Shown one piece after another: positions 1 to 6,124 of a stretch of 7,739 nt of DNA (position 1 is the stretch's first letter; the number at the start of each line of letters is the position of its first letter). The notes below the pieces were generated by a model that was not told the origin of the DNA, searched no databases, and worked only from the letters and a program-made list of their open reading frames with translations. This DNA comes from Acidobacteriota bacterium (GTDB lineage: Bacteria; Acidobacteriota; Thermoanaerobaculia; Multivoradales; JAHEKO01): positions 1 through 7,739 of the forward strand of contig JAOTUP010000075.1 in NCBI GenBank assembly GCA_029863825.1, in the 5' to 3' direction. Position numbers and translations under genes: made by a program.

Positions 1-17
1 CGAGCCAATTGAGAAGC

Positions 18-23
18 AGGAGG
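18..23 (+). promoter_or_regulatory. Shine-Dalgarno of the DUF1326 gene
   Basis: A full AGGAGG lies six bases before the ATG at 30. This decides the start in favour of that ATG over the TTG at 9, which would place the ribosome site inside the coding region and add seven charged residues ahead of the signal peptide. Confidence 0.8.
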
Positions 24-29
24 AGTGTC

Positions 30-713
30 ATGAAACCGAGTCCCATGAATATCGCGCTGGTGTCGTTGATCCTTGTCGCTTGCACCGCACAAGCCGGTGA
101 GCCTCCCTGGGCGGTCTCGGGGAAGGTGCTGGCGACCGACAACTGCGTGATCGGGTGCCCATGCATTTTCGGCGAGCAGCCATCCCACAATACGTGCCGT
201 TTCGTGGCGATATTCCAGGCCGAAGGTGGCCATTTCGGTGAGGTCGACCTTACCGGAACTCGCTTCGCCATGGCCGGCGAGTTCACTCGCGCCAACGAAC
301 AAGGGGAGCAGAAGTACCTCTATGTGGCTTACTACGTCGACAGCGGCGCCGGTACGGAGCAACAGAAAGCCCTTCGGACGATTCTGACCGGACCCGCTTT
401 CGCGCCACTGGGTGAACCCGGCGAGGTGAAAGCACTACCGATCTCGTTCGAGGGTCTCGAGAACTTCGGACTGGTCGGCATGACCACTGGCGGCACGGTC
501 GGAGATATCGCCAAAGTGGAAGTCACACCCATCGCCGGAGCCAAGGCCGGCGAGCCGATGATCGTCGAAAATTCGGCCGAGCCGCTCTGGCACTGGACTG
601 CTCTGGGGAAGGCAACCTCCAGCTACTACCGCTCGGGAGGCCGAGACTACTCATTCGAAGGCACCAGCGGCGAAAGCCACAAGTTCGCCTTTTCCGGCGG
701 CGGAGAGGAATAG
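30..713 (+). CDS. Exported DUF1326 family protein, probable lipoprotein
   Basis: Encodes 227 residues. The start is ATG at 30, six bases after a strong Shine-Dalgarno AGGAGG (18-23); an in-frame TTG at 9 has none. Residues 1-22 form a signal sequence with a hydrophobic core (IALVSLILVA). L-V-A-C at 15-18 fits a lipobox, giving lipidation at C18; cleavage after AQA (residue 22) is the alternative. The mature part begins with the DUF1326 signature: a W near residue 27, then C39, the C43-P-C45 pair, F47 and C56. The cysteine cluster suggests metal binding or redox chemistry, but the family has no established reaction. DUF1326 genes elsewhere often lie beside a DUF2182 membrane protein; none is seen here, though the upstream side is cut off after 29 bases. 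Length is normal for the family, and the export signal is the notable feature. Family assignment is fairly sure; function is unknown. Confidence 0.88.
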   Translation: MKPSPMNIALVSLILVACTAQAGEPPWAVSGKVLATDNCVIGCPCIFGEQPSHNTCRFVAIFQAEGGHFGEVDLTGTRFAMAGEFTRANEQGEQKYLYVAYYVDSGAGTEQQKALRTILTGPAFAPLGEPGEVKALPISFEGLENFGLVGMTTGGTVGDIAKVEVTPIAGAKAGEPMIVENSAEPLWHWTALGKATSSYYRSGGRDYSFEGTSGESHKFAFSGGGEE

Positions 714-1072
714 TCGGCAGCGAGGAGACGACCCCGCTCACACGACTCCCGAGCCCTGGTCGGTTGCCGAGCTACTGTCCGGATCAGGCTGTTCCGATGG
801 GTGGGGCTCAGGGAGATAGGCTCGAAAGCCTGCCCGGAACCACCTTTACCCCGTGTTCGCGAGCGGCGTCGGCCAAAGGGACAAGCGCTTCTCCCGGAAG
901 CAGGGTTCCGTCAAGGCTGACCCACTCGGCCTCGCGCCAGTGACCGGCATGCGCGGGACGACCTCACGCCTCCGTGACGAGCTCCCCCGGCTCTTCTCCA
1001 CCACGATCCGCTACAGCTGGGATCGTAGTGCTGATTCCTCAGCTTCTGCGCCTAAGCTGCGGAGCAGGTAAA
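714..1072. other. Intergenic stretch, no convincing gene
   Basis: This stretch of 359 bases lies between the DUF1326 gene and the permease unit. The only open frame of note (853-1071, GTG start) has no ribosome site and an arginine- and serine-rich product without recognisable pattern, so I do not call it. The stretch holds one extended hairpin (800-844), a weaker hairpin at 1040-1059 (CAGCTT/AAGCTG with an 8-base loop) and a -10-like TAAAAT at 1069-1074. I see no U-tract terminator after the DUF1326 stop. Confidence 0.6.
800..844 (+). other. Extended hairpin, possible structured RNA or leader element
   Basis: The strand can fold into three stacked helices: GGTG (800-803) with CACC (841-844), GGGC (804-807) with GCCC (832-835), and AGGCT (818-822) with AGCCT (827-831) closed by a CGAA tetraloop (823-826). 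A ten-base bulge (808-817) and a five-base bulge GGAAC (836-840) interrupt it. All 13 pairs are Watson-Crick. It does not match a tRNA, RNase P, tmRNA, SRP or riboswitch core that I know. There is no U-tract, so it is not a classic terminator. GC-rich DNA gives hairpins by chance, so this is only a candidate. Confidence 0.25.
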
Positions 1073-1074
1073 AT
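1069..1074 (+). promoter_or_regulatory. Possible -10 element upstream of the permease
   Basis: TAAAAT matches the -10 consensus TATAAT at five of six positions and stands out in GC-rich surroundings. I see no good -35 at 16-18 bases. If used, transcription would begin near 1081, giving a 5' leader of roughly 140 bases before the permease start at 1220. This reading competes with translation of the 44-codon ORF that starts at 1073, because its ATG lies inside the element. Confidence 0.25.
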
Positions 1075-1207
1075 GGGTGCGCAAACTGAAGACTCAACTT
1101 CCCGTACCGAAGCCGACCACGTACGGCGGCTGGACGAACTGGCATCGGACTCCTGCACGACCGTCTTCGTTCGCAATACTGGTAGATTCGCCGGGGAACG
1201 CATCTGA
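1073..1207 (+). CDS. Possible 44-residue leader ORF before the permease
   Basis: ATG at 1073 is preceded by GGAG (1061-1064) at a spacing of eight bases. The 44-residue product is hydrophilic, begins MGAQTEDSTS, has an acidic/basic middle (EADHVRRLDELASD), one cysteine (C28), and no membrane segment or known domain. Its stop is 12 bases before the permease ATG, which would allow translational coupling or a leader-peptide role. Against it: no family is recognised, its start overlaps a -10-like TAAAAT, and short ORFs are common in GC-rich DNA. It may equally be untranslated 5' leader. Confidence 0.3.
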   Translation: MGAQTEDSTSRTEADHVRRLDELASDSCTTVFVRNTGRFAGERI

Positions 1208-1219
1208 GGTCGACGATAC

Positions 1220-2986
1220 ATGCCATTCGAAGCAATCCTGGTCCTGGTCATCCTGGTTGGAGCGGTCGCGCTATTCGTCTCGGAGAAGTATCCGATCGAC
1301 TTTGTGGCGCTGCTTGTCCTGGGGGTGCTCCTCTTGTTCGGACTGGTCACACCTCAGGAGGGACTCTCCGGCTTCAGCAATCCGGCGACGGTGACGGTCG
1401 GGGCCATGTTCGTTCTCAGCGCGGGCCTGCAGAAGTCGGGCGCCACGGGAGCCATCGGCCAACTCATGGTGCGCTTCGGCAAGAGCTACTTCAGCGCGCT
1501 CGTCGTGATCATGGGGACCATCACCGTCATGTCCGCATTCGTCAACAACACCGCGGCGGTCGCGGTGTTCATCCCGCTGGTGATGGTGGTCGCGAACCGG
1601 CGCAAGATTGCCGCCTCGAGACTTCTCATTCCGCTTTCGTACGCCTCTCAGTTCGGCGGCGTCTGCACGCTCGTCGGCACTTCGACCAATCTGTTGGTCA
1701 GCTCGATCTCCGACGAGGCGGGATACGGCGCCTTCAGCATGTTCGAGTTCAGTCGCATGGGGCTGATTCTCTTCGTCACCGGCGTTCTCTTCTTCCTGCT
1801 CTTCGGACGTTGGCTCCTTCCCGAGCGGAAGGCTCAGGAGCTCGCCGTCACCTACCAATTGGGTGAGTACATCACCGAGCTTCGGGTTGCCGACAACTCT
1901 CCGCTGGTCGGAAAGTCGGTCCTGGAGAGCCGACTGGGAGAAGACCACGACGTCACGGTCCTGCGCCTCCTCCACGTGACAAAGGCCATCTGGGCGCCGC
2001 TCCGGCAGGCGGTCATGGGAGGCGACGTGCTGCTCGTCCGCGGCAAGATCCGCGAGCTCATGCGGCTGCGCGATTCGGCGAAACTGGAGCTCAATGTCGA
2101 GTTCAAGCTGCGCGACGAGACGCTCCAGACCGAGGATCTCCGGCTCGTGCAGGCTCTGATTGCGCCGGGCTCCGATCTCATCGGCAACACCTTGAAAGAT
2201 CTCGATTTTCGCAACCGCTACAAGGCTCTCGTCCTGGCGATACAACGGCGGGGAGAGACCATCCAGGAGAAGCTCAACTCGGTCTCCTTTCGCCTCGGAG
2301 ATGCGCTCCTGATCCAGGCGCACGAAGCCCAGATCAAGGAGCTGAGAAGCGACCAGAATCTCATCGTTCTCGACGAGGTGCCGTTCGTGTCGCTGCGTCA
2401 CAAGGCCCCTCTGGTCCTCGGCATCCTGGCCGCCGTCGTCGGGCTCGCGGCCTTCGGCGTACTGCCGATTCTGGTGACCTCGATCCTCGGTTGCCTGGCC
2501 CTGGTTCTGACTCGCTGCCTGCGGCTCGAGGAGGCCTACCACGCGATCAACTGGCAGGTCATTTTCCTGCTCGGTGGAATCCTGCCGCTCGGCATCGCCA
2601 TGCAGAAGACCGGGGCGGCCGGATTGATCGCCGGGCGAGCGGTGGGCATGGTCGGCGACATGGGACCGGTCGCCGTGCTCGCGGTCGTCTACCTGATGAC
2701 GTCGGTGATGACCGACACGATGAGCAACAACGCGGCGGCCGTACTGCTCGCGCCAATCGCCATCTCGACGGCCCAGCAGATCGGCGTTGACCCCCGGCCG
2801 TTCCTGATGGCGATCACTTTTGCCGCCTCGACCGGTTTTTCGACCCCGGTCGGCTACCAGACGAACACGATGATCTACAACGCGGGTGGCTACAAATACA
2901 CCGACTTCCTGCGCACCGGAGTGCCGCTCAGCATCCTCTTCTGGATCATGTCCGTGATCTTCATCCCGCGCTTCTGGAGCTTCTGA
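1220..2986 (+). CDS. SLC13 (DASS) family anion permease with two TrkA_C domains
   Basis: A 588-residue inner-membrane transporter of the ArsB/NhaD-type SLC13 superfamily, members of which move sulfate or di/tricarboxylates, usually with sodium. The first membrane half covers about residues 4-200 and carries S105-AFVNNTAAV and the substrate-loop motif G-T-S-T-N (153-157). Two soluble TrkA_C (RCK_C) domains follow at about 210-290 and 300-385; in related proteins such domains bind regulatory ligands. The second half, about 396-588, mirrors the first with S502-N-N-A-A-A-V and T542-P-V-G-Y-Q-T-N. This inserted pair of TrkA_C domains is typical of the SLC13/SAC1-like transporters often linked to sulfate. 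ATG 1220 follows GAGGT (1206-1210) by nine bases. The gene looks intact, with all repeat motifs present. Family is secure; substrate cannot be read from sequence, and sulfate is only a guess. Confidence 0.93.
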   Translation: MPFEAILVLVILVGAVALFVSEKYPIDFVALLVLGVLLLFGLVTPQEGLSGFSNPATVTVGAMFVLSAGLQKSGATGAIGQLMVRFGKSYFSALVVIMGTITVMSAFVNNTAAVAVFIPLVMVVANRRKIAASRLLIPLSYASQFGGVCTLVGTSTNLLVSSISDEAGYGAFSMFEFSRMGLILFVTGVLFFLLFGRWLLPERKAQELAVTYQLGEYITELRVADNSPLVGKSVLESRLGEDHDVTVLRLLHVTKAIWAPLRQAVMGGDVLLVRGKIRELMRLRDSAKLELNVEFKLRDETLQTEDLRLVQALIAPGSDLIGNTLKDLDFRNRYKALVLAIQRRGETIQEKLNSVSFRLGDALLIQAHEAQIKELRSDQNLIVLDEVPFVSLRHKAPLVLGILAAVVGLAAFGVLPILVTSILGCLALVLTRCLRLEEAYHAINWQVIFLLGGILPLGIAMQKTGAAGLIAGRAVGMVGDMGPVAVLAVVYLMTSVMTDTMSNNAAAVLLAPIAISTAQQIGVDPRPFLMAITFAASTGFSTPVGYQTNTMIYNAGGYKYTDFLRTGVPLSILFWIMSVIFIPRFWSF

Positions 2987-3049
2987 CCCGGCAGGCGCCA
3001 GGCTCCAAGACGAGATCTTGCCAGGCAGGGCGGTCGGAGGAGGACCGCA

Positions 3050-3340
3050 GTGGTCGAACCCTCGACGGGCAGGTGCCCGCATGCCCCTTTTCGCCGCAAC
3101 GAACGTCGAAGTGGAAGACATCCGGACGCTCGGAGTGACTTGCTGAGTCGGTGGACCGACGAAGTGGTGGCGCTGCGACGCGGCGAGCGGGACCACCAGC
3201 CGTTCTGGCGAAACGACGCCCCAATCCCGGAATCGCCACACGGCCTTGAGAAGAAAGCCGAACACCACCGCTCGCACCGCGGCGATCAATTCCCCCGCTG
3301 CATCCTCTTTTCAGCAGACAGCCCGCGCCTACGGCTGTGA
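3050..3340 (+). CDS. Doubtful 96-residue ORF with a strong ribosome site
   Basis: GTG at 3050 is preceded by GGAGGAGG (3036-3043) with a six-base gap, which is as good as any ribosome site in the window. The product is rich in Arg, His and Pro, has no membrane segment, no known motif and an unconvincing C-terminus (SPRLRL). I estimate roughly 70% G/C at third codon positions, no higher than expected from background in such DNA and lower than the start of the permease gene. The ribosome site also lies in the loop of a GCGGTC/GACCGC hairpin (3030-3048). I think it more likely non-coding, but record it because of the ribosome site. Confidence 0.2.
   Translation: MVEPSTGRCPHAPFRRNERRSGRHPDARSDLLSRWTDEVVALRRGERDHQPFWRNDAPIPESPHGLEKKAEHHRSHRGDQFPRCILFSADSPRLRL
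3066..3091 (+). terminator. Weak terminator candidate after the permease
   Basis: CGGGC (3066-3070) pairs with GCCCG (3075-3079) around AGGT, and TTTT occurs at 3088-3091. The eight-base gap between stem and U-run is too long for a classic intrinsic terminator, so this may be chance or a Rho-assisted site. Confidence 0.18.
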
Positions 3341-3367
3341 GGACATCCTCGTCCGTTCAGGGAGCGG

Positions 3368-3373
3368 TACTAT
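3368..3373 (+). promoter_or_regulatory. -10 element for a probable leaderless start of the GT-C-like gene
   Basis: TACTAT fits the TANNNT core of a -10 box. It ends six bases before the ATG at 3380, so transcription starting seven bases downstream would begin at the ATG itself. The only Shine-Dalgarno-like string, GGAG at 3361-3364, is 15 bases from the start and too distant. No convincing -35 hexamer is seen. Confidence 0.45.
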
Positions 3374-3379
3374 TCGCCC

Positions 3380-5149
3380 ATGCGTGAACGCGGCGCACCA
3401 TCGAGGGCAGCACTGACCCCCGACCAAACACCTGGTTGCGCCGCGCCGTCCGGCACGGCATCCCCCGGCATTCCCACGAGCCGGTTGCCTGCCGTTCAGC
3501 GCTGGCTGTCTCTCGCCCTGCTCGTTTTCTGCCTTCTGAAGCTGATTCTCATGGGGCTCTCCGCGATCGGCGCACAGTTCGTGATGGACGAGTACGTGCC
3601 CCTCGGCTACTACGGAGAGCTGATCGGGAGCTTCTACCTCGAGGTGGACCCGATAAAGACCGTCCTCTATGTCTATCTGTACCAGGCCGCCACGTGGTTC
3701 GCCGACGACGCCGTCTCGCAGATGCTGGCGGCGCGCCTCGAAACCTATTTGGTGGTGATCGTCGGCCTCGTGTTCCTCTACGCCACTAACCGTAATCTCG
3801 GGAGGAGTCGGCAAGAGGCCCTGTTCTCCCTTGCCGTCCTGCTGTCATTCTCGACCTACCTAGAGAGGTCGTTCCGCCTACGGTCCGATTCGTTTGCCTC
3901 GGTGTTCGCGGTACTCGCCCTTTGGGCCATTGCGCGGAGGGAGCCCGGCCGGGGGTGGAGCGCGGCCGGGGGGATCCTCGCCGGTCTCGCCTTCCTCTGC
4001 ACCCAGAAGAGCATCTACTTCCTGATAGCTTTGGTCGTCGGCTACGCTCTGGCGTGGGCCAGCTCCCCTACCCGCCGCCTTCTATCGACCGCCGGCTGGA
4101 TGATTGCCGGTTGGACCTTCACCCTGCTGGTCTACGCGGTGGTGTTCGGAGGATTCCAATGGCCGCGGGTGCTGGTCGCGGTGTTCACCAGCCCAATGGA
4201 AGTAGCGTTCCAGGCAGACGATTACTATGTCAATCTGCGACGCTATGTCTCGCAGACCTTGACGCGCAACGTCTTCGCCTACGGTCTGTGTTTCGCGGGC
4301 CTCATCCTGCAACTCGTCAGGCTGCGCCGCGCCCCTTCCGAGGCGCGGACCGCCGTGGGTTTCACCTTGGCCCTGACCGTACTCGTCTTCAGCCACAACC
4401 AGCCATGGCCCTACGTTTTTGTTCTCGTGCTTCCTTTTCTGGCCCTGTCGAGCGTCGAGGTGGTGCGCTCAGTCGCGCCCGACCAGGGACGACGAAGCGT
4501 CGTGATGCTGATCGTCGTGGTGCTGTTGATGTACTCCTTCAAGCGCAACCTGGACTACCTGGGTGCCACCAACCAGCTACAGAATCGGGTGGTGGCGCAG
4601 GCCGAAGCGCTGCTCGCTCCCACCGATACTTATTGCGACGGCATCCGTATGGTGGTGACGCGCGTGTCGGCATGTCGCGAATGGTGGGATGCAATGACGG
4701 TAGAGAAGATCCGTGAGCAGCTCCGCCGGAACGACTTCTCGAACATGGATGCGCTCTTCGAGCGGCCTCCCAAACTGTGGATCTACAACTACAGGGTGCG
4801 CGCTCTGTGGCCGACCCTGGAAGGCTACATCGCCCCGTCCTATGTGCCGGTAACGCCGCACATCTTGCTCAGCGGGGTGCTTCTGCAGGGAGTCGAGGCG
4901 GCAACCTTCGTCAACCGCTGGCCCGGATCCTACGAGCTCTACGATCTCGACGGTCGGCCGGTGAAGCTCGATTACGAGCTTGACGGCCGGCCTCTCCACG
5001 GCCCGGTGCACCTGGACGCTGAAAGTTACCGCGTGCGCCTCGCCGTCGCGGGCCTCGCCTACCTGCTCCCCTCCGGGTCGGAGCTGTTCGAAGGGATGCC
5101 TCGCGATTCACCCATCGAACCGCTGTTTCCGAATGTGTACGAGCGTTGA
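3380..5149 (+). CDS. Polytopic membrane protein, GT-C-type glycosyltransferase-like
   Basis: Encodes 589 residues: a proline/alanine-rich cytoplasmic tail (1-38), then about nine to ten membrane segments between 41 and 386 (for example 41-63, 123-135, 147-160, 171-185, 196-222, 236-257, 299-312, 328-337, 344-358, 373-386), then a soluble C-terminal region (390-589). The first external loop has F-V-M-D70-E71-Y, the place where GT-C enzymes (PMT/ArnT/GT39-type, using polyprenyl-phosphate sugars) hold their catalytic acidic pair; D90 and the R-L-R-S-D170 segment may add to the site. The C-terminal part holds a near repeat DLDGRPVKL/ELDGRPLHG (522-540), giving a beta-rich look. The only start with context is ATG 3380, apparently leaderless. 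It converges with the CPBP gene. GT-C membership is inferred from topology and the DE motif, and donor and acceptor are unknown. A plain uncharacterised membrane protein remains possible. Confidence 0.75.
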   Translation: MRERGAPSRAALTPDQTPGCAAPSGTASPGIPTSRLPAVQRWLSLALLVFCLLKLILMGLSAIGAQFVMDEYVPLGYYGELIGSFYLEVDPIKTVLYVYLYQAATWFADDAVSQMLAARLETYLVVIVGLVFLYATNRNLGRSRQEALFSLAVLLSFSTYLERSFRLRSDSFASVFAVLALWAIARREPGRGWSAAGGILAGLAFLCTQKSIYFLIALVVGYALAWASSPTRRLLSTAGWMIAGWTFTLLVYAVVFGGFQWPRVLVAVFTSPMEVAFQADDYYVNLRRYVSQTLTRNVFAYGLCFAGLILQLVRLRRAPSEARTAVGFTLALTVLVFSHNQPWPYVFVLVLPFLALSSVEVVRSVAPDQGRRSVVMLIVVVLLMYSFKRNLDYLGATNQLQNRVVAQAEALLAPTDTYCDGIRMVVTRVSACREWWDAMTVEKIREQLRRNDFSNMDALFERPPKLWIYNYRVRALWPTLEGYIAPSYVPVTPHILLSGVLLQGVEAATFVNRWPGSYELYDLDGRPVKLDYELDGRPLHGPVHLDAESYRVRLAVAGLAYLLPSGSELFEGMPRDSPIEPLFPNVYER

Positions 5150-5173
5150 ACTGCAGAGCAGGTGACTTGGCGT

Positions 5174-5207
5174 CGCCTTGAGCGCTCAGGCGTTCCTCGG
5201 TTCTGTT
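5174..5207 (+). terminator. Candidate terminator of the GT-C-like gene
   Basis: CGCCT (5174-5178) pairs with AGGCG (5188-5192) around a GAGCGCTC core, with one bulged T, starting 25 bases after the stop codon. It is followed by TTCCTCGGTTCTGTT (5193-5207), pyrimidine-rich and T-rich but not a clean U-run. Moderate candidate for an imperfect intrinsic terminator. Confidence 0.35.
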
Positions 5208-5231
5208 CGATGACCTGTGAAGAGGTCATCG
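5208..5231. terminator. Perfect 9-bp hairpin between convergent genes
   Basis: CGATGACCT (5208-5216) and AGGTCATCG (5223-5231) are exact inverse repeats with a six-base loop. Placed between two converging genes, the structure would form in both transcripts and may work as a bidirectional stop or a 3'-end stabiliser. Neither side has an adjacent U-tract, so it is not a textbook intrinsic terminator. It could also be an operator-like dyad. Confidence 0.45.
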
Positions 5232-5309
5232 GCTCGCTCCCAATTCGGACGGCCTCGTAGCGCCGCCAGAGAGTGACTCCGCGTCTGACTGCGGCCACTA
5301 AGAGTACTC

Positions 5310-6092
5310 TCAGAGGAAGTAGAAGATCGTGAAGTTCATTCCCAGGTTGAAGGCCGCGTGCGACAGAATCGGCGCCACCAGTGAATCGGTTTTCTGCCGC
5401 AGGAAGGCAAACAGGACGCCGGTGCCGAATATCAGCACCATCCAGATGGCGCCCGACAGCGGCAAGAACTGAACCTGGCCATCGATCCTGAGGATGCCGT
5501 GATGAAAGAGGTGCACCACGGCGAACCAGCCGGCGTCCATGATGACGCCCGCGCGGTGATTCCAGCGTTCTTCCACGACCTGCTGCAGGAACCCGCGGAA
5601 GAAGATCTCCTCGCCCACCGGGGAGAAGATCAACGAAGGGATCGAGATGATCCAAAAGAGCTGCGCCGTCGGCAGGCCGGCCATCTCCGGCGTGCTGGGG
5701 AACGAGCGCCGGACGGACACGAACCAGTTGTCGTTGGTCTCGCCGAATAGGGTGACGCCCAGCCAGTAGAAGAGGCCGGCACCTGCGACCCCCAGAAGGA
5801 TGCCGCAGACGATCCACATCGGCCGCCGGGAGAATCGCAGCCCGGCTCGTCGACGTCCCTCCCTGCTGAAGAACAGGTGCGGCGTCAGCGCCATCACGGT
5901 GAACCCGACAGGCAGGACCCAAAAGTAACGTTGCGGGCCGAGCATGCCAACACCGCGCACCGCCGCCGCCAGCGCGGCCAGCAGGATGGCCAATCTGAAG
6001 CCATCGCCAAAAAGAGGAACCCACAAGGCCCGTAGCAGCGGAGCACTTTTCGCAGACGAGGGGAACTCCGGCCGACCCGAAACCGGACTCAC
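5310..6092 (-). CDS. CPBP family intramembrane metalloprotease (Rce1/Abi-like)
   Basis: A 260-residue multi-pass membrane protein. Start GTG 6092 is preceded by GGAGG (6101-6097) four bases away; a longer TTG-initiated form from 6164 would lack a ribosome site and overlap the upstream gene. The CPBP core is complete: motif 1 E161-E-I-F-F-R166, motif 2 F190-A-V-V-H194, motif 3 H245-A-A-F-N249. In this family these residues form the active site within the membrane. Membrane helices lie at about 32-50, 56-72, 91-112, 144-158, 180-196, 211-231 and 236-258. CPBP proteins process CAAX proteins in eukaryotes; bacterial ones include bacteriocin-immunity and envelope or peptide-processing proteases, but most have no known substrate. 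It is the third gene of a likely operon with the 77-residue protein (32 bases upstream) and the SpoIIE phosphatase. Family certain, substrate unknown. Confidence 0.92.
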   Translation of the reverse strand: MSPVSGRPEFPSSAKSAPLLRALWVPLFGDGFRLAILLAALAAAVRGVGMLGPQRYFWVLPVGFTVMALTPHLFFSREGRRRAGLRFSRRPMWIVCGILLGVAGAGLFYWLGVTLFGETNDNWFVSVRRSFPSTPEMAGLPTAQLFWIISIPSLIFSPVGEEIFFRGFLQQVVEERWNHRAGVIMDAGWFAVVHLFHHGILRIDGQVQFLPLSGAIWMVLIFGTGVLFAFLRQKTDSLVAPILSHAAFNLGMNFTIFYFL

Positions 6093-6095
6093 AGA

Positions 6096-6101
6096 CCCTC
6101 C
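6096..6101 (-). promoter_or_regulatory. Shine-Dalgarno deciding the CPBP start
   Basis: On the minus strand GGAGGG lies just before GTG 6092 (GGAGG at 6101-6097 with a four-base gap). The alternative TTG at 6164 has no such site, so the shorter 260-residue product is preferred. Confidence 0.6.
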
Positions 6102-6124
6102 GCAGCGAAGTAGAAAAGCTCGGT

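Larger units (their letters stand above)
2987..3379. other. Spacer with several hairpins
   Basis: This stretch of 393 bases lies between the permease and the GT-C-like gene. Visible structures are CAAGA/TCTTG (3006-3020) just after the permease stop, GCGGTC/GACCGC (3030-3048), CGGGC/GCCCG (3066-3079), and GTCGG/CCGAC (3147-3160). None is followed directly by a U-tract; the third has TTTT eight bases later (3088-3091). A doubtful 96-residue ORF (3050-3340) is described separately. A -10-like element lies at the right end. Confidence 0.5.

Noticed and set aside
814..844. tRNA-like 3' half (a stem with TCGAA in its loop, then CCA)
   Set aside because: The loop is four bases rather than seven, no acceptor or anticodon arms can be built upstream, and the CCA is not next to an acceptor stem.
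853..1071. 72-codon plus-strand frame before the permease
   Set aside because: GTG start without a ribosome site, no hydrophobic or conserved pattern, basic low-complexity composition.
1271..3289. Very long minus-strand open frame (672 codons) opposite the permease
   Set aside because: The product is rich in Arg, Asp, Glu, His and Gln without domains, and it lies antisense to a complete, recognised permease. It is the mirror of GC-rich codons.
5301..5310. Ten-base palindrome AGAGTACTCT at the CPBP stop codon
   Set aside because: Perfect but short; such a site is expected by chance at this scale and has no second copy in the window.
5059..6024. Minus-strand open frame of 321 codons overlapping the CPBP gene in another frame
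   Set aside because: The CPBP frame carries all catalytic motifs and membrane helices; this frame is Arg/Gly/Ala-rich with none.
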